A stretch of 64,000 nt of DNA, from positions 65,978 to 129,977 of the forward strand of contig MU128943.1 in NCBI GenBank assembly GCA_014904985.1, given 5' to 3'. Positions within the stretch are counted from its first letter, which is position 1; each line of letters opens with the position of its first letter. The notes under the pieces were generated by a model. The model ran no database searches and was not told the origin of the DNA. It saw only the letters and a list, made by a program, of their open reading frames with translations. Below are positions 21,465 to 31,743 of the stretch, piece after piece. A program made the translations under genes and the position numbers. This DNA is from Hydnum rufescens UP504 (taxonomy: Eukaryota; Basidiomycota; Agaricomycetes; Cantharellales; Hydnaceae).

Positions 21465-23483
21465 ATGTCCTTGCTGACCACACCCGAAGCATCCAGCAGA
21501 CAAAAAGAAAACCAAAAATCAAGGATCCGCGACACAAAGCGGCTTGCTGGCCCTAGGATTCCCCTAAGTCCGTCCAAGCCGTCGCCAGCCCCGAGTAGCG
21601 TGGATGACCTTGCGAATGGCCTCGATAATCTATCTATCTCCCAGGCTGCCAAATCCAAAGCCCATCCACTCGCCGCCCCTCCCACCAATGCTCCTCTCGT
21701 CTCCCTAAACGTTGGTGAGGAGTCGGACGTGCTAAAGACCTTCAAGTTTGCACCTTCCGAATACAACAAAGCCAGAGCCTACAAGCCTATCGACGACTAT
21801 CGATCCCCAATTCAGCTTCTCACTCGAGATCCAAATTGGGCTGCTCTCGCTCCTCAAGCTCAGCATGGCATGCTCGGCATTGGCAATATGCCGCTCAATT
21901 TGACCAGCGTCGTCAAAAACGATTGGCAGGGTCGAAAGGTTCAGGTTTCTGAGGGGACCATGTCTCAAGCTCGAGAACTCTCAAAAACTACTGAGATTCC
22001 CAAACCTCGCTCCGAAAATCCTGATGGTGAAGCTCCTATGCACCAAAGAGCCATCGTAAATCATGGAGCAGTGAGTGTGTCTAGTCCCAAGACGAATCTC
22101 CGTTTTAATCTTCTCGGGGCCAGGATGACCGCTTCATAACTCAACGTGGAGAAGACGGTGGCTTTCATGCTGGCCACTCCCTAGCAGCACCTAAACCTAC
22201 ACCTATCGAAGACGTCGAGCACGAGCAACGTCTTCGAACTGCACTCGACATCGAGCCCCAGCCTGGGAGAATTTTATCGTTCACAAGTGCCGCTCCGCGA
22301 CCGCGCGAGGACCCTACATTTGCGTTACAGCGTGAACTTGTCAAACCCTTATATGCTCGGCCAGGTGGGGTTGGTTCGTCTAATGGCGTGTACACAAACA
22401 AGACCCGCCGCATCCCGACTACTGCAGAGCGAGTTCTCGATGCACCAGGAATGATCAACGACTATTATCTTAATCTCATCGCGTGGTCCTGCACAAATAT
22501 CGTCGGTGTTGCCCTTCGCGAGTCCTCGTATATTTGGAATGCAGAAACGAACGAGACAGATCTCCTCGGGACTTGTGAACAGGAGAACGCGTATGTCTCA
22601 TCTATCGATTTTTCTAATGATGGTTCATACGCGGGCGTAGGTATCGACTCAGGGGAGGTCGAGATTTGGGACGTAGAAACGCGAACGCGACTCCGGAGCA
22701 TGGGTGGTCATCAGAGCCAAGTGTCCGTCCTCAGCTGGAACAATCACATCATTTCTTCCGGCTGTGCGGATGGCAGTATATGGCATCACGATGTGCGGGT
22801 CGGGGCCCACAAAGTCATGGAACTCATTGGGCATACTGGCGAGGTGTGTGGATTAAAATGGCGCCAGGACGGAGAGGCACTTGCCAGTGGAGCGAACGAT
22901 AACGTGGTGAATTGCTGGGACGCTCGGGTTGGCTCTGTTGGAGGTGATAATCGGGGACACCCCAAGTGGTCTAAATCAACGCATACGGCGGCAGTCAAGG
23001 TGAGACAATAGTAATCAGTGTTTTGTAGGTTGGTACGCTGACCAGAGCCCTTGCTCTCCTCAGGCCATTGCGTGGGCGCCTTGGAACCCGAATATTTTGG
23101 CTTCGGGAGGTGGAACCAGCGACTGCCGCATCAATATATGGTCCGCTTCGACAGGCTCTCGTCTCCACACCCTCGTCACTCCTTCGCAAGTCACGTCTGT
23201 CCATTTCAGTCCCCATTCGAAAGAAATATTCAGCACACATGGCTTCCCAACAAATGCCATCATGCTCCATTCATACCCAGCACTCGAGAAAGTCGCAGAA
23301 ATCCGAGATGCGCATGATGCCCGCATTCTCAATTCTGCTGTCAGTCCAAACGGTGATTTGATCGTTACGAACTCGGGCGATGAAAACATCAAGTTCTGGA
23401 GAATATGGGAGCCAGCACCCAAGAAGACGAAGCGGAAAGAGAATCCACAGGTTGTAGAGAGCGGGTTCAGGTCGATTCGTTGA
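21465..23483 (+). CDS. CDC20: Cdc20/Slp1-type APC/C activator (WD40)
   Basis: Substrate-recruiting activator of the anaphase-promoting complex. From MSLLTTPEAS, a KEN box sits at residues 14-16, followed by a basic Ser/Pro-rich N-terminus. The intron near 22070-22124 joins to DDRFITQRGEDGGFHAGHS, which occupies the C-box position; the family consensus is DRFIP.R, so Pro is replaced by Thr. Next come RRIPTTAERVLDAPGMINDY and NLIAWSCTNIVGVALRESS. The seven-blade propeller follows, with SGEVEIWDVETRTRL, SGCADGSIWHHDVR and NVVNCWDAR. After an intron it continues with AIAWAPWNPNILASGGGTSD and SGDENIKFWRIWEP. The protein ends FRSIR, an IR tail that docks on the APC/C. The VLDAPGMINDYYLNLI block fits Cdc20 better than Cdh1 or Ama1. 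Convergent with HIS2, 120 bp away. Confidence 0.93.
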
Positions 23484-23603
23484 GGGGTTTTCACGAGGAC
23501 ATTGTTATTCCTCTTTCGAATCATACTTTGTGTAACATACAGTAATCAGAGCATCCAAGTTTTTGTCCATCTTTTCGTCCTTGAACTGAATTAAAGAGAA
23601 TTA

Positions 23604-24720
23604 TCAAAGTGTCTTCTCCCAAAATGGATGCTGCCACCATGCGCCTTGAACCTTCACTGCTTGGACACGCCTCCCACCCTTACTTCTTGAGGTGTCATCC
23701 ACTGATCGCTCCAGATACCAAAGCTCCTTCACCCCTAGAGTGTCATACAGATACGTTCGAAGTCGGCTGTAATTGAGTCCAACAGCCGCGGGGCCATGCG
23801 AGTCATCTGAAAGCGCGAAGCGACCCCCTTGTGAAATAATGAACTGTAATGGAGAGTATGGTCTTTTCAGGCCCAAGACACACTTTATCTGGCATAAATG
23901 TGCGGGAGAACCCCAGACCTACATCTGCGATCTCACGCCCAGGATATGCAGAATCCCAGCCCTTCCGGAATGCGGCTGCATTGAGTTCGAACAGGGCACC
24001 ATATTCTATAGCATATGTCACATTTCGTCTGACTTTATCCCAGACGGAAGGAAGCGTGTCGACATTCAAGGAAGGATAATAAAGGCGGAAGAGGTCGAAA
24101 TGTCCAATGATCTCTGGATGGATGGTTGTGAGGACTGTATACTGAGCGTCAAGATATGATAAGATGAGATCCTCGAGGCCCTCGATCGCCACGGTGGGGG
24201 GCGACACAATATCTGATGTCGTGGTAAGGGCGGAGAAGCTAGCGAGAGCGCAATTGAAATTTTGCAGGTCGAAGTCAATCGGGATCTCGTTGACGTGGTG
24301 TATGGATCCGACAACATAGTCGATCGCATCTCCGTACTTGGCCAAGATGGTTTGGAGTCCAGAGAGATCCAAGGGCGTGATGTATTCCGTCTCTACGCCG
24401 ACGAGGAGGGATATCTGAGAATTCTGGGAATGGAACGTTTGAAGACGGCCGGCCTCGTTTATGAACTGATCAAAGGTGGTATGAAGGGCTTGAGGAGAGA
24501 GAGATTGCTTGGTCGGGGTGCCTATCAACTACTAACTGTGGGGAGATGCACCAACATTGCACACCTCTTCTGGGTATAGGTCGACCTGCCTGTACCTGGG
24601 GGCGTGCTCTGAAAGGCCATAGACTGCGAACCCAGAGCTTATTGCGGCATCGACGACTGCTGACAGTGAGCCCGACGCATGCTTGCAAAATTCACCAGAA
24701 TGAGAGTGGTGTGAGTGCAT
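23604..24720 (-). CDS. HIS2: Histidinol-phosphatase, PHP family
   Basis: Histidine biosynthesis, hydrolysis of histidinol phosphate to histidinol. The first ATG is at 24720, giving MHSHHSHSGEFCKHASGS; the N-terminal HSHHSH is the metal-binding start of PHP phosphoesterases. Other metal-site motifs follow in order: YGLSEHAPRY, LLVGVETEYI, YVVGSIHHVNEIPIDFD and IIGHFDLFRLYYP. In the last exon comes GGRFALSDDSHGPAAVGLN. The end is WWQHPFWEKTL at 23604. All expected PHP metal ligands that I can recall are present. Three or four exons. The upstream same-strand neighbour (the SUZ-domain gene) ends 179 bp before this start. Confidence 0.93.
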
Positions 24721-24899
24721 CACGTGCCGAGAATCCTCTCAGCGCTACCAGGAATTGCAATGGGTGGAAGGGCGCTTAAGAGGTACCCCGGAGAACATGT
24801 AAATACTACACGCCAGTACCATTAATGGCAAAAAGAATCAGGCAGTTCCGGGTTCATCAGAAGTGTGCTCATAAGACTGCGTTCCATCCCTCCCACCAA

Positions 24900-25568
24900 T
24901 TACTGTATACCATTTCCCCGACCACGGAAACTGGTACCAGAGGAGGGTCCAAGCGGATCGTCCACCATAGTCTGCACTGATGGCCTTCCCCCGCCCAGCC
25001 CTTCACGGCGACCCGGATTTCGAGAAGACGGGCCAGCATTGGAAATCGAGGACGAAGGTGCTGGGGTTGCAGTTGGTGATGGAGTTGAGGAAGAAAAGAT
25101 GCGGTTGCGAGCTGCGGTGTATGCTGCCTCTCTTTCCGCAATCGATTTCGCAGACGTGTTGTAAGCGATCGGCGCCCTCTGTGTAGCCTGGGGCGTTGGA
25201 GGATACGCATGACTGGTGCTATGGCTGCTGCCGGTGGCGTGCTGGTGCCTCCCATGGACGAGAGAATCACAATGGGCATAGGGGCTGCTTTTTCGCTGTT
25301 TAACCAGGAAAGATTTGAGCCATTTGCTGGAACATCAGAGGAAGGGCTTACGCTTCCTCCCAGAGTGCCCTGCTTGGATCTGGACGAGCGTGGATTGATG
25401 GATCGTCTTTTTCTTCTTCGTCCTCCTCATTGTCCCAACTATCAGGTACATCTGTTTCCTTCCTCCTGGACCGCGAGGGCTATAAGGCATCATCAGCACG
25501 GGTTTACCGACACCAGCAGGCCGTCGTACCGCCGCCGTGGTAGACAAACCCCACCCTGAAGAAGCCAT
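24900..25568 (-). CDS. SZRD1: SZRD1-like SUZ-domain protein, apparent 1-nt frameshift
   Basis: Small putative RNA-binding protein. From 25568 exon 1 reads MASSGWGLSTTAAVRR. The next exon reads DVPDSWDNEEDEEEKDD and ends ALWEEA. After an intron comes EKAAPMPIVILSS..., then PVMRILQRP. Human SZRD1 has the same order (acidic E.W block, VPIVI, IRILKRP, SUZ motif, PLGP..). The SUZ part, AKSIAEREAAYTAARNRIFS, and the tail DPLGPSSGTSFRGRGNGIQ are in a different frame from MRILQRP. No intron-sized gap lies between them. The shift maps to a run of four C (minus strand) around 25190, where one extra C would put the two halves in the same frame. The exon 1-exon 2 junction is not settled either. Function in fungi unknown. 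Confidence 0.7.
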
Positions 25569-26123
25569 CCATCGGCTGATAGGAAACCGGACACGTGATA
25601 GTGCTGGTGCATATCCAGCACGACAAAAACGCGTTCACCTCGTTCGGTGAAAATCATTGCAAAGCTATAGGAATGATCTACGATGGCGAGCAAGAAGCCC
25701 ACCCCGTAAAGTAATGAAATGTTGGCGTAAAGATACTATGTAATTGGGATGCCACCTGATGCGGGAAAGCAAACTGAAAGCAACCTGCGAACAATTGCAG
25801 TACTCATTCACCATCCTCCAATAGCCTCTGCTGGTTACGGGCGACTTCAGGGTCCTGTGAGATTGTCTCTTCTTTGAAGACCCTTGAAGTATTTGAAGTG
25901 TTGTCGATGAGAAATCACTGGCAGTGAGTTGCCAATTTCTGAAGATGGTATAAGTATCGCTAGACTTTCAAGGCAAGAATTGCCTGGAGGAATCATCATA
26001 CCGACACCTCAGCTGTCTCGTCGGCGGGGCCTTAACTGTGGGCTGTAGGACCCCCAACCCGCCCCACCAATCGACGAGTCGGGGATTGCCAGCGTAATCT
26101 GATAACACCCCCCAATCCCGAAG
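25569..26123. other. Intergenic; promoter of siderophore transporter
   Basis: Divergent 555-bp interval between the SUZ-domain gene and the MFS transporter. No coding sequence recognised. It contains the GATA-type element listed separately at 26097-26105. Confidence 0.55.
26097..26105 (+). promoter_or_regulatory. GATA element matching the iron-repressor consensus
   Basis: The nine bases ATCTGATAA fit ATCWGATAA, the site described for iron-responsive GATA repressors (SreA/Urbs1/Fep1 family). It ends 18 bp before the start codon of the siderophore transporter. A 9-mer with one degenerate base is expected about once per 64 kb on both strands by chance. Matches without any iron context also occur at 13744 and 40878, so position is the main argument. 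Confidence 0.5.
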
Positions 26124-29100
26124 ATGAGCGGAGATCGTTCAACGACTCTGGGGAGTCTCGGCGATAGCAATAAGTCTCTTTTCCGTAATCCCGGGACTGG
26201 CCTCCGCTGTCTTCCTCCTGACCCGGAACATCCATACCAACCGGTGGCCGATACCCCGCTTTACGATCCTGACCGGCCCCACGACCTCGAAAATGATTCT
26301 GAAATACGTTACGGACCTGACAGCCCCTACTCATCGCCTCATGACCCCGAACGCGCGGTCGCCCAGATAGAAGCCGTTCCAGACGAAAAGCAAGGCCTAT
26401 CCATATGGTGGCTTTATGCAAGTATCGGAGCAGTCGCATTCGTATACAGCCTTGATCAGAATGTCACCGGCAACTATCTGCCCATCGCCACGAGTGCATA
26501 TGACCGCCATTCTATCCTGGGAACCATTAACACTGCTGAGAGCATCATAAGTGAGTTATTCGTTCGGCCCCTCCCGTGCCTGCTCCTACATACGGTCGCT
26601 CACGAAATGATAGATGCGGTCGCCAAACCGTTTATCGCAAAAATTGCGGATGTGACGTCTCGACCCAATGCATATTCAGTGACGCTCGTATTCTATGTCC
26701 TTGGTTATCTTCTCATCGCAGGAAGTACCGTGGTCGAGGAGGTTGTCGCAGGCATGCTCATATACACCGTCGGCCACTCGGGCTTAAATCTCGTTACCGA
26801 ACTACTAGTGGCTGATCTCTCTTCCCTCAAATGGAGAGGCCTGGTCCTGAGTCTAACATCCTTACCATTTCTAGTGAACACATTTCTTGGCGCTGAGATA
26901 GTTCATACCATTGTCGAATCTGGTAATTGGCGCTGGGGTTGTGAGTATTCGGTCTCCTTGTGGTGGACGACAGGCCCGGTATCTGATTTCAGGTCACTCC
27001 AAAGATGGAATGTGTGGCTTTCCATGAACACATCTTTTCCTTTAATCTTGCACCACTGATATACGTTGTCCAGGTTCACAATTATCCTGCCCGCGGTTAT
27101 GCTCCCCGCAATATTCGTTCTGCGGACCAAACGCTTGTTCTCGGCCTCTAACGCCAAGCGTCGTCGTTGGAAACAACGGCAGCAGCTCCTGAATTCACGA
27201 TCCAATCTTCTCCAACCCCCAATGCTGAATCTCGAAGAACCATCATACCTCGAACTTGTGCTGGACTTCATGATCAAGATGGATTTTGGAGGGCTAGCCC
27301 TCATCGCCGTATCTTTTGCGCTCTTGTTGCTTCCGTTCACACTAGCCAAGTCCACTTCCAAGACGTTGAGCAGCGGCACGTCTGCCTTCCCCCCCTTCAC
27401 TGTGTGCGTGCAATTGACTCGGAGCGAATTCTTAGGACTGTTAATAATAGAGACACTCGGAGTAGTCCTCTTCGGCGTCTTCGTGTTCTATGAGCGGTTC
27501 ATTGCGTCGTACCCCCTAATGCCTTCCCGAATATTGATCAATCGGGCGTTTCTTTCAATCATAATGGTGGACTTCTGGTACTTTGTAAGTTAGAACGATT
27601 TCTTCATGCAAGCACTAATAATCCCAAGACGGGTGTTTCAGATGTCCGGCGCGTTGCGATCCAATTACCTGTCAAGTTATGTCTACGTCGTGAAGGACTG
27701 GTATGAAATATAGTGCGAACTTTTAAATCCCGTACGCTGCTCATGCGACTTGTCTGCCCAGGAGTACGCGAGAGTGGTCATATTGTAAGGGCTGCTGTAC
27801 TTCATGTTTTAAACGCGTTTATTCACTCCGCCTCCCACCGCAAATAGTTAACAACTCCACCGTCTTCACCTTATGCGTGTTTGGTTAGCTGCATCATGTC
27901 ACGTGTCGGATATCTACAATCAATCCTTACGGCTCCGCGGGAACAGGCCCGATTGCGGGACTTATCCTTAGATATACTCACCGTTACAAGACTCTTCAAA
28001 TTACTGGCTTGGTCATACGTGTCCTGTGAGTAGACAGCCCTTTTGAGTATAACTCCTATATTGCACTAACTCGTTTCTATTTTATGGTCTGGAAGAGCTA
28101 TGGCCCTCACGCTGCACGCCAGCCATGCAACTGGATCGTAAGTCTCAGGCTGTGATACCTTTCAAGGTACTTAGGAAACGAATTTTCTCAGATCATTTCA
28201 GCTGGTACGTCCATCTTCATTTTATTTTATTATATTTGCTTTCAGATCGAAACATGCATAACGACCCCGAAATCCGGCCTATCTAGATATCTACCCAGAT
28301 CCTTTTGGGAGTTGGTGGTGCGTTTAACGTGGTGGGGTCACGAGTGGCAGCGCAGGCATCCGTACCGCATCCAGATCTTGCCAGTGTGATCGCTTTACTC
28401 TCTCTCTGGACACAACTAGGCGGGAGCGTAGGTTCTGCTGTGGGTAAGTGAAACTTGCACACCGCCCGGCCGCACCACCCTTGTTTGCTAATTTGATGCA
28501 CCCTTCGCTCTATTTTCGTTCTCAGCCACGCGAGTGTGGACGTAAGTATTCTTTTGCGAATTCATTATGTTCTGTGATGTTCTGATCTAGCGCTCTATTT
28601 TCCTTCTCTGCGCAATACGCCCCTGCAGGAGCACGATGCCAGCGAATTTAGCACGTAATCTACCAGACCTCTCTCCAGATGAGATCTTGAAACTATACGG
28701 TTCTGTGTCTGAAATCCACTCATACCCCTACGACCATCCGATCAGGCAAGGCGCGATTCGAGGCACGCTGCAATGCGTCATTCCTTCCTGTTGGACTATT
28801 ACTCATCTATCATCTTCTAGCGTATGAAGAGACGGCGGGACCACTGTGGCTATTTGCTCTGATCACTTGTACGTCGATGCATTTGGCTTTCCTTGATGCC
28901 CATGCCTCTGATCAACGTCACCTTACTCATATCGACGCCGGTCGCATGTATTGTATGATTGATTGCGATCCACCAGCGGTCCTGCCTGTGATAGCCGCGC
29001 TCTTCTTACCCAACTATTACCTCGGTGACGCGCATAATGCGGTCGAAGGAGACCAACCGCACTCCCCTCGAGCACCCACCGCAGTGGGGGCAGGGTCGAG

Positions 29101-29206
29101 AGGCGAGTGGATGCCATTATCCACAGAAGACCCACTCGAACCGAATGTTGAGCCCAGCCCCGACCATCATGGGGATTCTCCTGAAGAACATGAGGATACG
29201 GGTTGA
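26124..29206 (+). CDS. MFS siderophore-iron transporter
   Basis: Plasma-membrane H+ symporter of the fungal siderophore transporter family (Arn/Sit/Mir type, usually 14 membrane segments). The N-terminal about 80 residues are hydrophilic and acidic. Then come LSIWWLYASIGAVAFVYSLD and QNVTGNYLPIATSAYDRHSI. These are followed by LGTINTAESIIS and, after an intron, AVAKPFIAKIADVTSRPNAY, the most diagnostic block of the family. Further membrane exons include GHSGLNLVTELLVADLSSLK, GGLALIAVSFALLLLPFTLA and MSGALRSNYLSSYVYVVKDW. Near 27962 comes PIAGLILRYTHRYKTLQITG. The last exons read LLGVGGAFNVVGSRVAAQAS and IAALFLPNYYLGDAHNAVEG, with a hydrophilic tail ending at 29206. About a dozen very short introns split it. 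The next recognisable genes (acyltransferase at 31744) support a siderophore role; the substrate is not predictable. Confidence 0.82.
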
Positions 29207-29827
29207 TTCCTAACCGTTATTATAACCTCCGTATTTTCGTGGTACAATCACCACCTGAATATATTGTTAGACTTAGGCAGGGATTTCGTCTGCGGGAATC
29301 GGTGTGATCTCTTGCCACTGGCCCAGTAACAGTTACTCGTGATGTAGTATCTACAATCTACGATAAGTGGTCCTTGGGAGTCTATGTTATGGGTGTAGGG
29401 CCAGGGGTGAACTTAGCTGGCATAACACGCATGGGGCTTACAGAGCTATATACCTTTCGTCTCTGGATGGGAGCAAGTCAATTCTGTCTAGAAACGAGAA
29501 ACTTATTAGACGCAGTAAACACACATTTCTCTCTTCCTTCCCGCTTCACCCCAACGGTAGCGGTCATGTCAAAGCAGGTACAACTAGACCAAACCTTGTT
29601 CACCCAACTGGAAGCCGGGCCACGCACCCGGGCCGTTGGCAAGGCAGCGAGATCGGCTACTGATCCTACCTCTCACACGTCGAGATCGACGAGGCGATTG
29701 CTTCGAAGACTCTCACGCGTGCCCAATCGTAGAGACGACCTTTCTAACGAAGGAGGCCTAGTACGACACTCAGTCACAAGCCCCGAACCAAGCCATACTC
29801 CAGCTCTTGACAAGACATCGACACACC
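29207..29827. other. Intergenic, no gene recognised
   Basis: Spacer of 620 bp after the transporter. A 153-codon plus-strand frame (29374-29835) is open but lacks an ATG start at its 5' end and has no recognisable domain. It may include upstream exon sequence of the next ORF; I cannot support that. Confidence 0.4.
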
Positions 29828-30463
29828 ATGGGTAAATCAAGAGTGACCCTCACCCACTCCGAAAACTCTCTCAATGCGTTCGTCGTCTACGATCCCAAAT
29901 TGGCACTCGACGGTCTTTCTTTGGCCATCCAGGGCGCCGAAACATTGAAGGGGGAATATAAGACGGGGTTGGACGTAGACCTTGATCTTGATCTGAAAGA
30001 TACCCAAATTACCTGCCGTTGGTATATTCCCTTACTCCTGGCACTGTTACAATTGTTGACTCACCATATGTATCTCAGAAACATCCGATACGAAACTAGT
30101 CATAGAATACCCGACGCAGTCAAGACTAACGGACCCCGTCGCTGTGCATTTCACTGCATCGCCAGGGATGACGCCCCTCGCTGACAAAATCAAGAAAGCG
30201 AATGATCTACTGTCAATCAAAGGTAAGGTAGCTCGACCCACTTGTACACATCTGATTTTATAGCCTTTGTAGAGGAACAGGAGAAGAAGAAGAATGCTCA
30301 GAAGAAGAAGAGAAACCCCCAGTCTCGCGCCCCCACCCAAGGTGCCCCTTCGTCACCCTGTGATTCACCTCCTGAAATCGCTACGGGTGCTGAGGCCGAA
30401 CGTTGCTCAGAATTCCCTTCTCCACGTACGCATTATCCTTTCCAGCCTTTGAATGCTGGCTGA
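29828..30463 (+). CDS. Hypothetical protein, lysine-rich C-terminus
   Basis: I do not recognise this protein. From ATG 29828 it reads MGKSRVTLTHSENSLNAFVV, then YDPKLALDGLSLAIQGAETL, then GLDVDLDLDLKDTQIT. An intron (probable donor near 30018, acceptor at 30080) joins to SDTKLVIEYPTQSRLTDPVA, then GMTPLADKIKKANDLLSIK. A second intron (30222 to about 30264) joins to AFVEEQEKKKNAQKKKRNPQ and a Pro/Ser-rich tail ending LNAG at 30463. The clean splicing of the second intron and the codon-periodic Asp/Leu stretch argue for a real gene. Its stop overlaps the ATG of the coiled-coil ORF at 30453 in another frame. It lies between the siderophore transporter and the acyltransferase, but nothing in it suggests iron chemistry. 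Confidence 0.5.
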
Positions 30464-31334
30464 TTCGTTTTATTCTGGCATAGGCGCTCCCCTACCCCAC
30501 AACGACTCTCCCGGCGGTTCTACCTCCACTTCCGATGCCGTGGAAGTGTTCAAGGGATTGATGCAAGAGCAAGCTGCCTCATTCCAAATGCAAATTAAAG
30601 ACTTGCAGACGCAAATGGAAGGCTTGGGGACGCAGCTCAAGAAGGAAAACGCTCTACTCAAGGAGGAAAATGCTTCGCTCAAGAAGGAAACCGCTCGATT
30701 AAAACACGACCTTACCCAGTTACGCAACGACAACAACGTACTGAAAAAAGATAACGCCCAACTCAAGCAAGATAATGCCCGACTCAAGCAAGATAACGCC
30801 CGACTCAAGCAAGATACCGAACCAGAACTCGCCCGATTGACAAAAGAAACCGACGCTTTGAAGGCCGAAAACAAGTTATTGAAACATAATATCGGCCTCA
30901 TGAAAGAGCAATTACGTATTGTAAGCAAGGCGATTGTCGCCCCCAAATCAATGATTCTTACTCCCTTCCGACAGCACACGCTCATACTGCACCCCCTCCA
31001 CCGACGCGCCATACTAGACAACGCAAGAGACAATATCATTGCTGATTACCCGCGCGACGACTGGAGTATCCTATTCCCTGCACCAGTCACTACTCAAACC
31101 CCGACGATCGTCGACAAAATTCACGGGGTGTTGAAAGTGGAAGACAGGATGATCCTCACTAAAAAGGCAGTCGAAGCGATTGTTGTTAATGGTTCAGGGA
31201 CGATTCGTGGGGTTGGGAATGTAGCGGCACATCGGGCCTCCGACACGCAACAGTCGAATGCCGCCTTAGCTTCGGACCTCTCAGAGCCAGAGGAAGATAA
31301 TGAGGTCTGTTTTCCGATTTGTTCATGGGTATGA
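30453..31334 (+). CDS. Hypothetical coiled-coil protein with nine heptads
   Basis: Single-exon 293-codon frame of unknown function. Residues about 35-150 form a strong coiled coil. At its centre nine consecutive heptads share the pattern K/Q-E/D-N-A-x-L-K (KENALLK, EENASLK, KETARLK, ..., QDNARLK twice). The heptads are repetitive at the DNA level too, so the opposite strand is also open over 30470-31039. The C-terminal domain is not a coil: LTPFRQHTLILHPLHRRAIL, DNARDNIIADYPRDDWSILF, VDKIHGVLKVEDRMILTKKA, then GTIRGVGNVAAHRASD and an acidic end. The 'G.GN.AAH' phrase recurs, as I recall, in unannotated Agaricomycete proteins. This ORF may be the second half of the preceding gene or an independent gene. 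Confidence 0.55.
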   Translation: MLADSFYSGIGAPLPHNDSPGGSTSTSDAVEVFKGLMQEQAASFQMQIKDLQTQMEGLGTQLKKENALLKEENASLKKETARLKHDLTQLRNDNNVLKKDNAQLKQDNARLKQDNARLKQDTEPELARLTKETDALKAENKLLKHNIGLMKEQLRIVSKAIVAPKSMILTPFRQHTLILHPLHRRAILDNARDNIIADYPRDDWSILFPAPVTTQTPTIVDKIHGVLKVEDRMILTKKAVEAIVVNGSGTIRGVGNVAAHRASDTQQSNAALASDLSEPEEDNEVCFPICSWV

Positions 31335-31743
31335 CCCCAGCATAGTGTAGTCAATATCGTAGTACAGTAATAGCTATAGAATCGTCAACTTTCATTTTTA
31401 TTCCACTTTTTGCTAATCCGACCCTGCATGGTGGTGATGTTATAGGTTTTAAGCGCATAGCTATGCCAAGGTGTGTGCAGTACTATGTGACTACATGTAA
31501 GAAAGGGGGTAAAAATCAAAGTAAGGAGAGAGAGCCCAAGGGACAGGAAAGAAGAGGTCTTCGGCGAGTGAGGCAGCTACACAGAGGGAGGGGGAGGCAG
31601 CGGAAGGAGCTTGATCGAGAGAAGAGAAAGGGGGCATAAAAGTGAAGAGGAGCATAGGGGCATATAGATAGGGGTTTAAAAAAATATGGACGAGAACAAG
31701 GGGGGTGAAGAGGCAAGCCATTAAGGTGTGAAAACAGCTGGAT
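31335..31743. other. Convergent 3' intergenic region
   Basis: Spacer of 409 bp between two convergent genes. The minus-strand reading is pyrimidine-rich (31520-31640), giving spurious Phe/Leu/Ser/Pro frames. No gene is supported. Confidence 0.5.

Noticed and set aside
29374..29835. 153-codon plus-strand ORF
   Set aside because: No ATG at the 5' end, no domain, and composition unlike its neighbours; the ATG at 29828 gives a more convincing start for the following gene.
30470..31039. Minus-strand 189-codon protein rich in Ser/Leu/Ala
   Set aside because: It is the antisense shadow of the heptad repeat; the periodic DNA keeps both strands open.
31165..31250. HEPN-type R-x(4-6)-H ribonuclease motif in the coiled-coil protein (RGVGNVAAH)
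   Set aside because: The spacing is R-x7-H and there are no surrounding helices I can match, so I do not claim a toxin-like nuclease.
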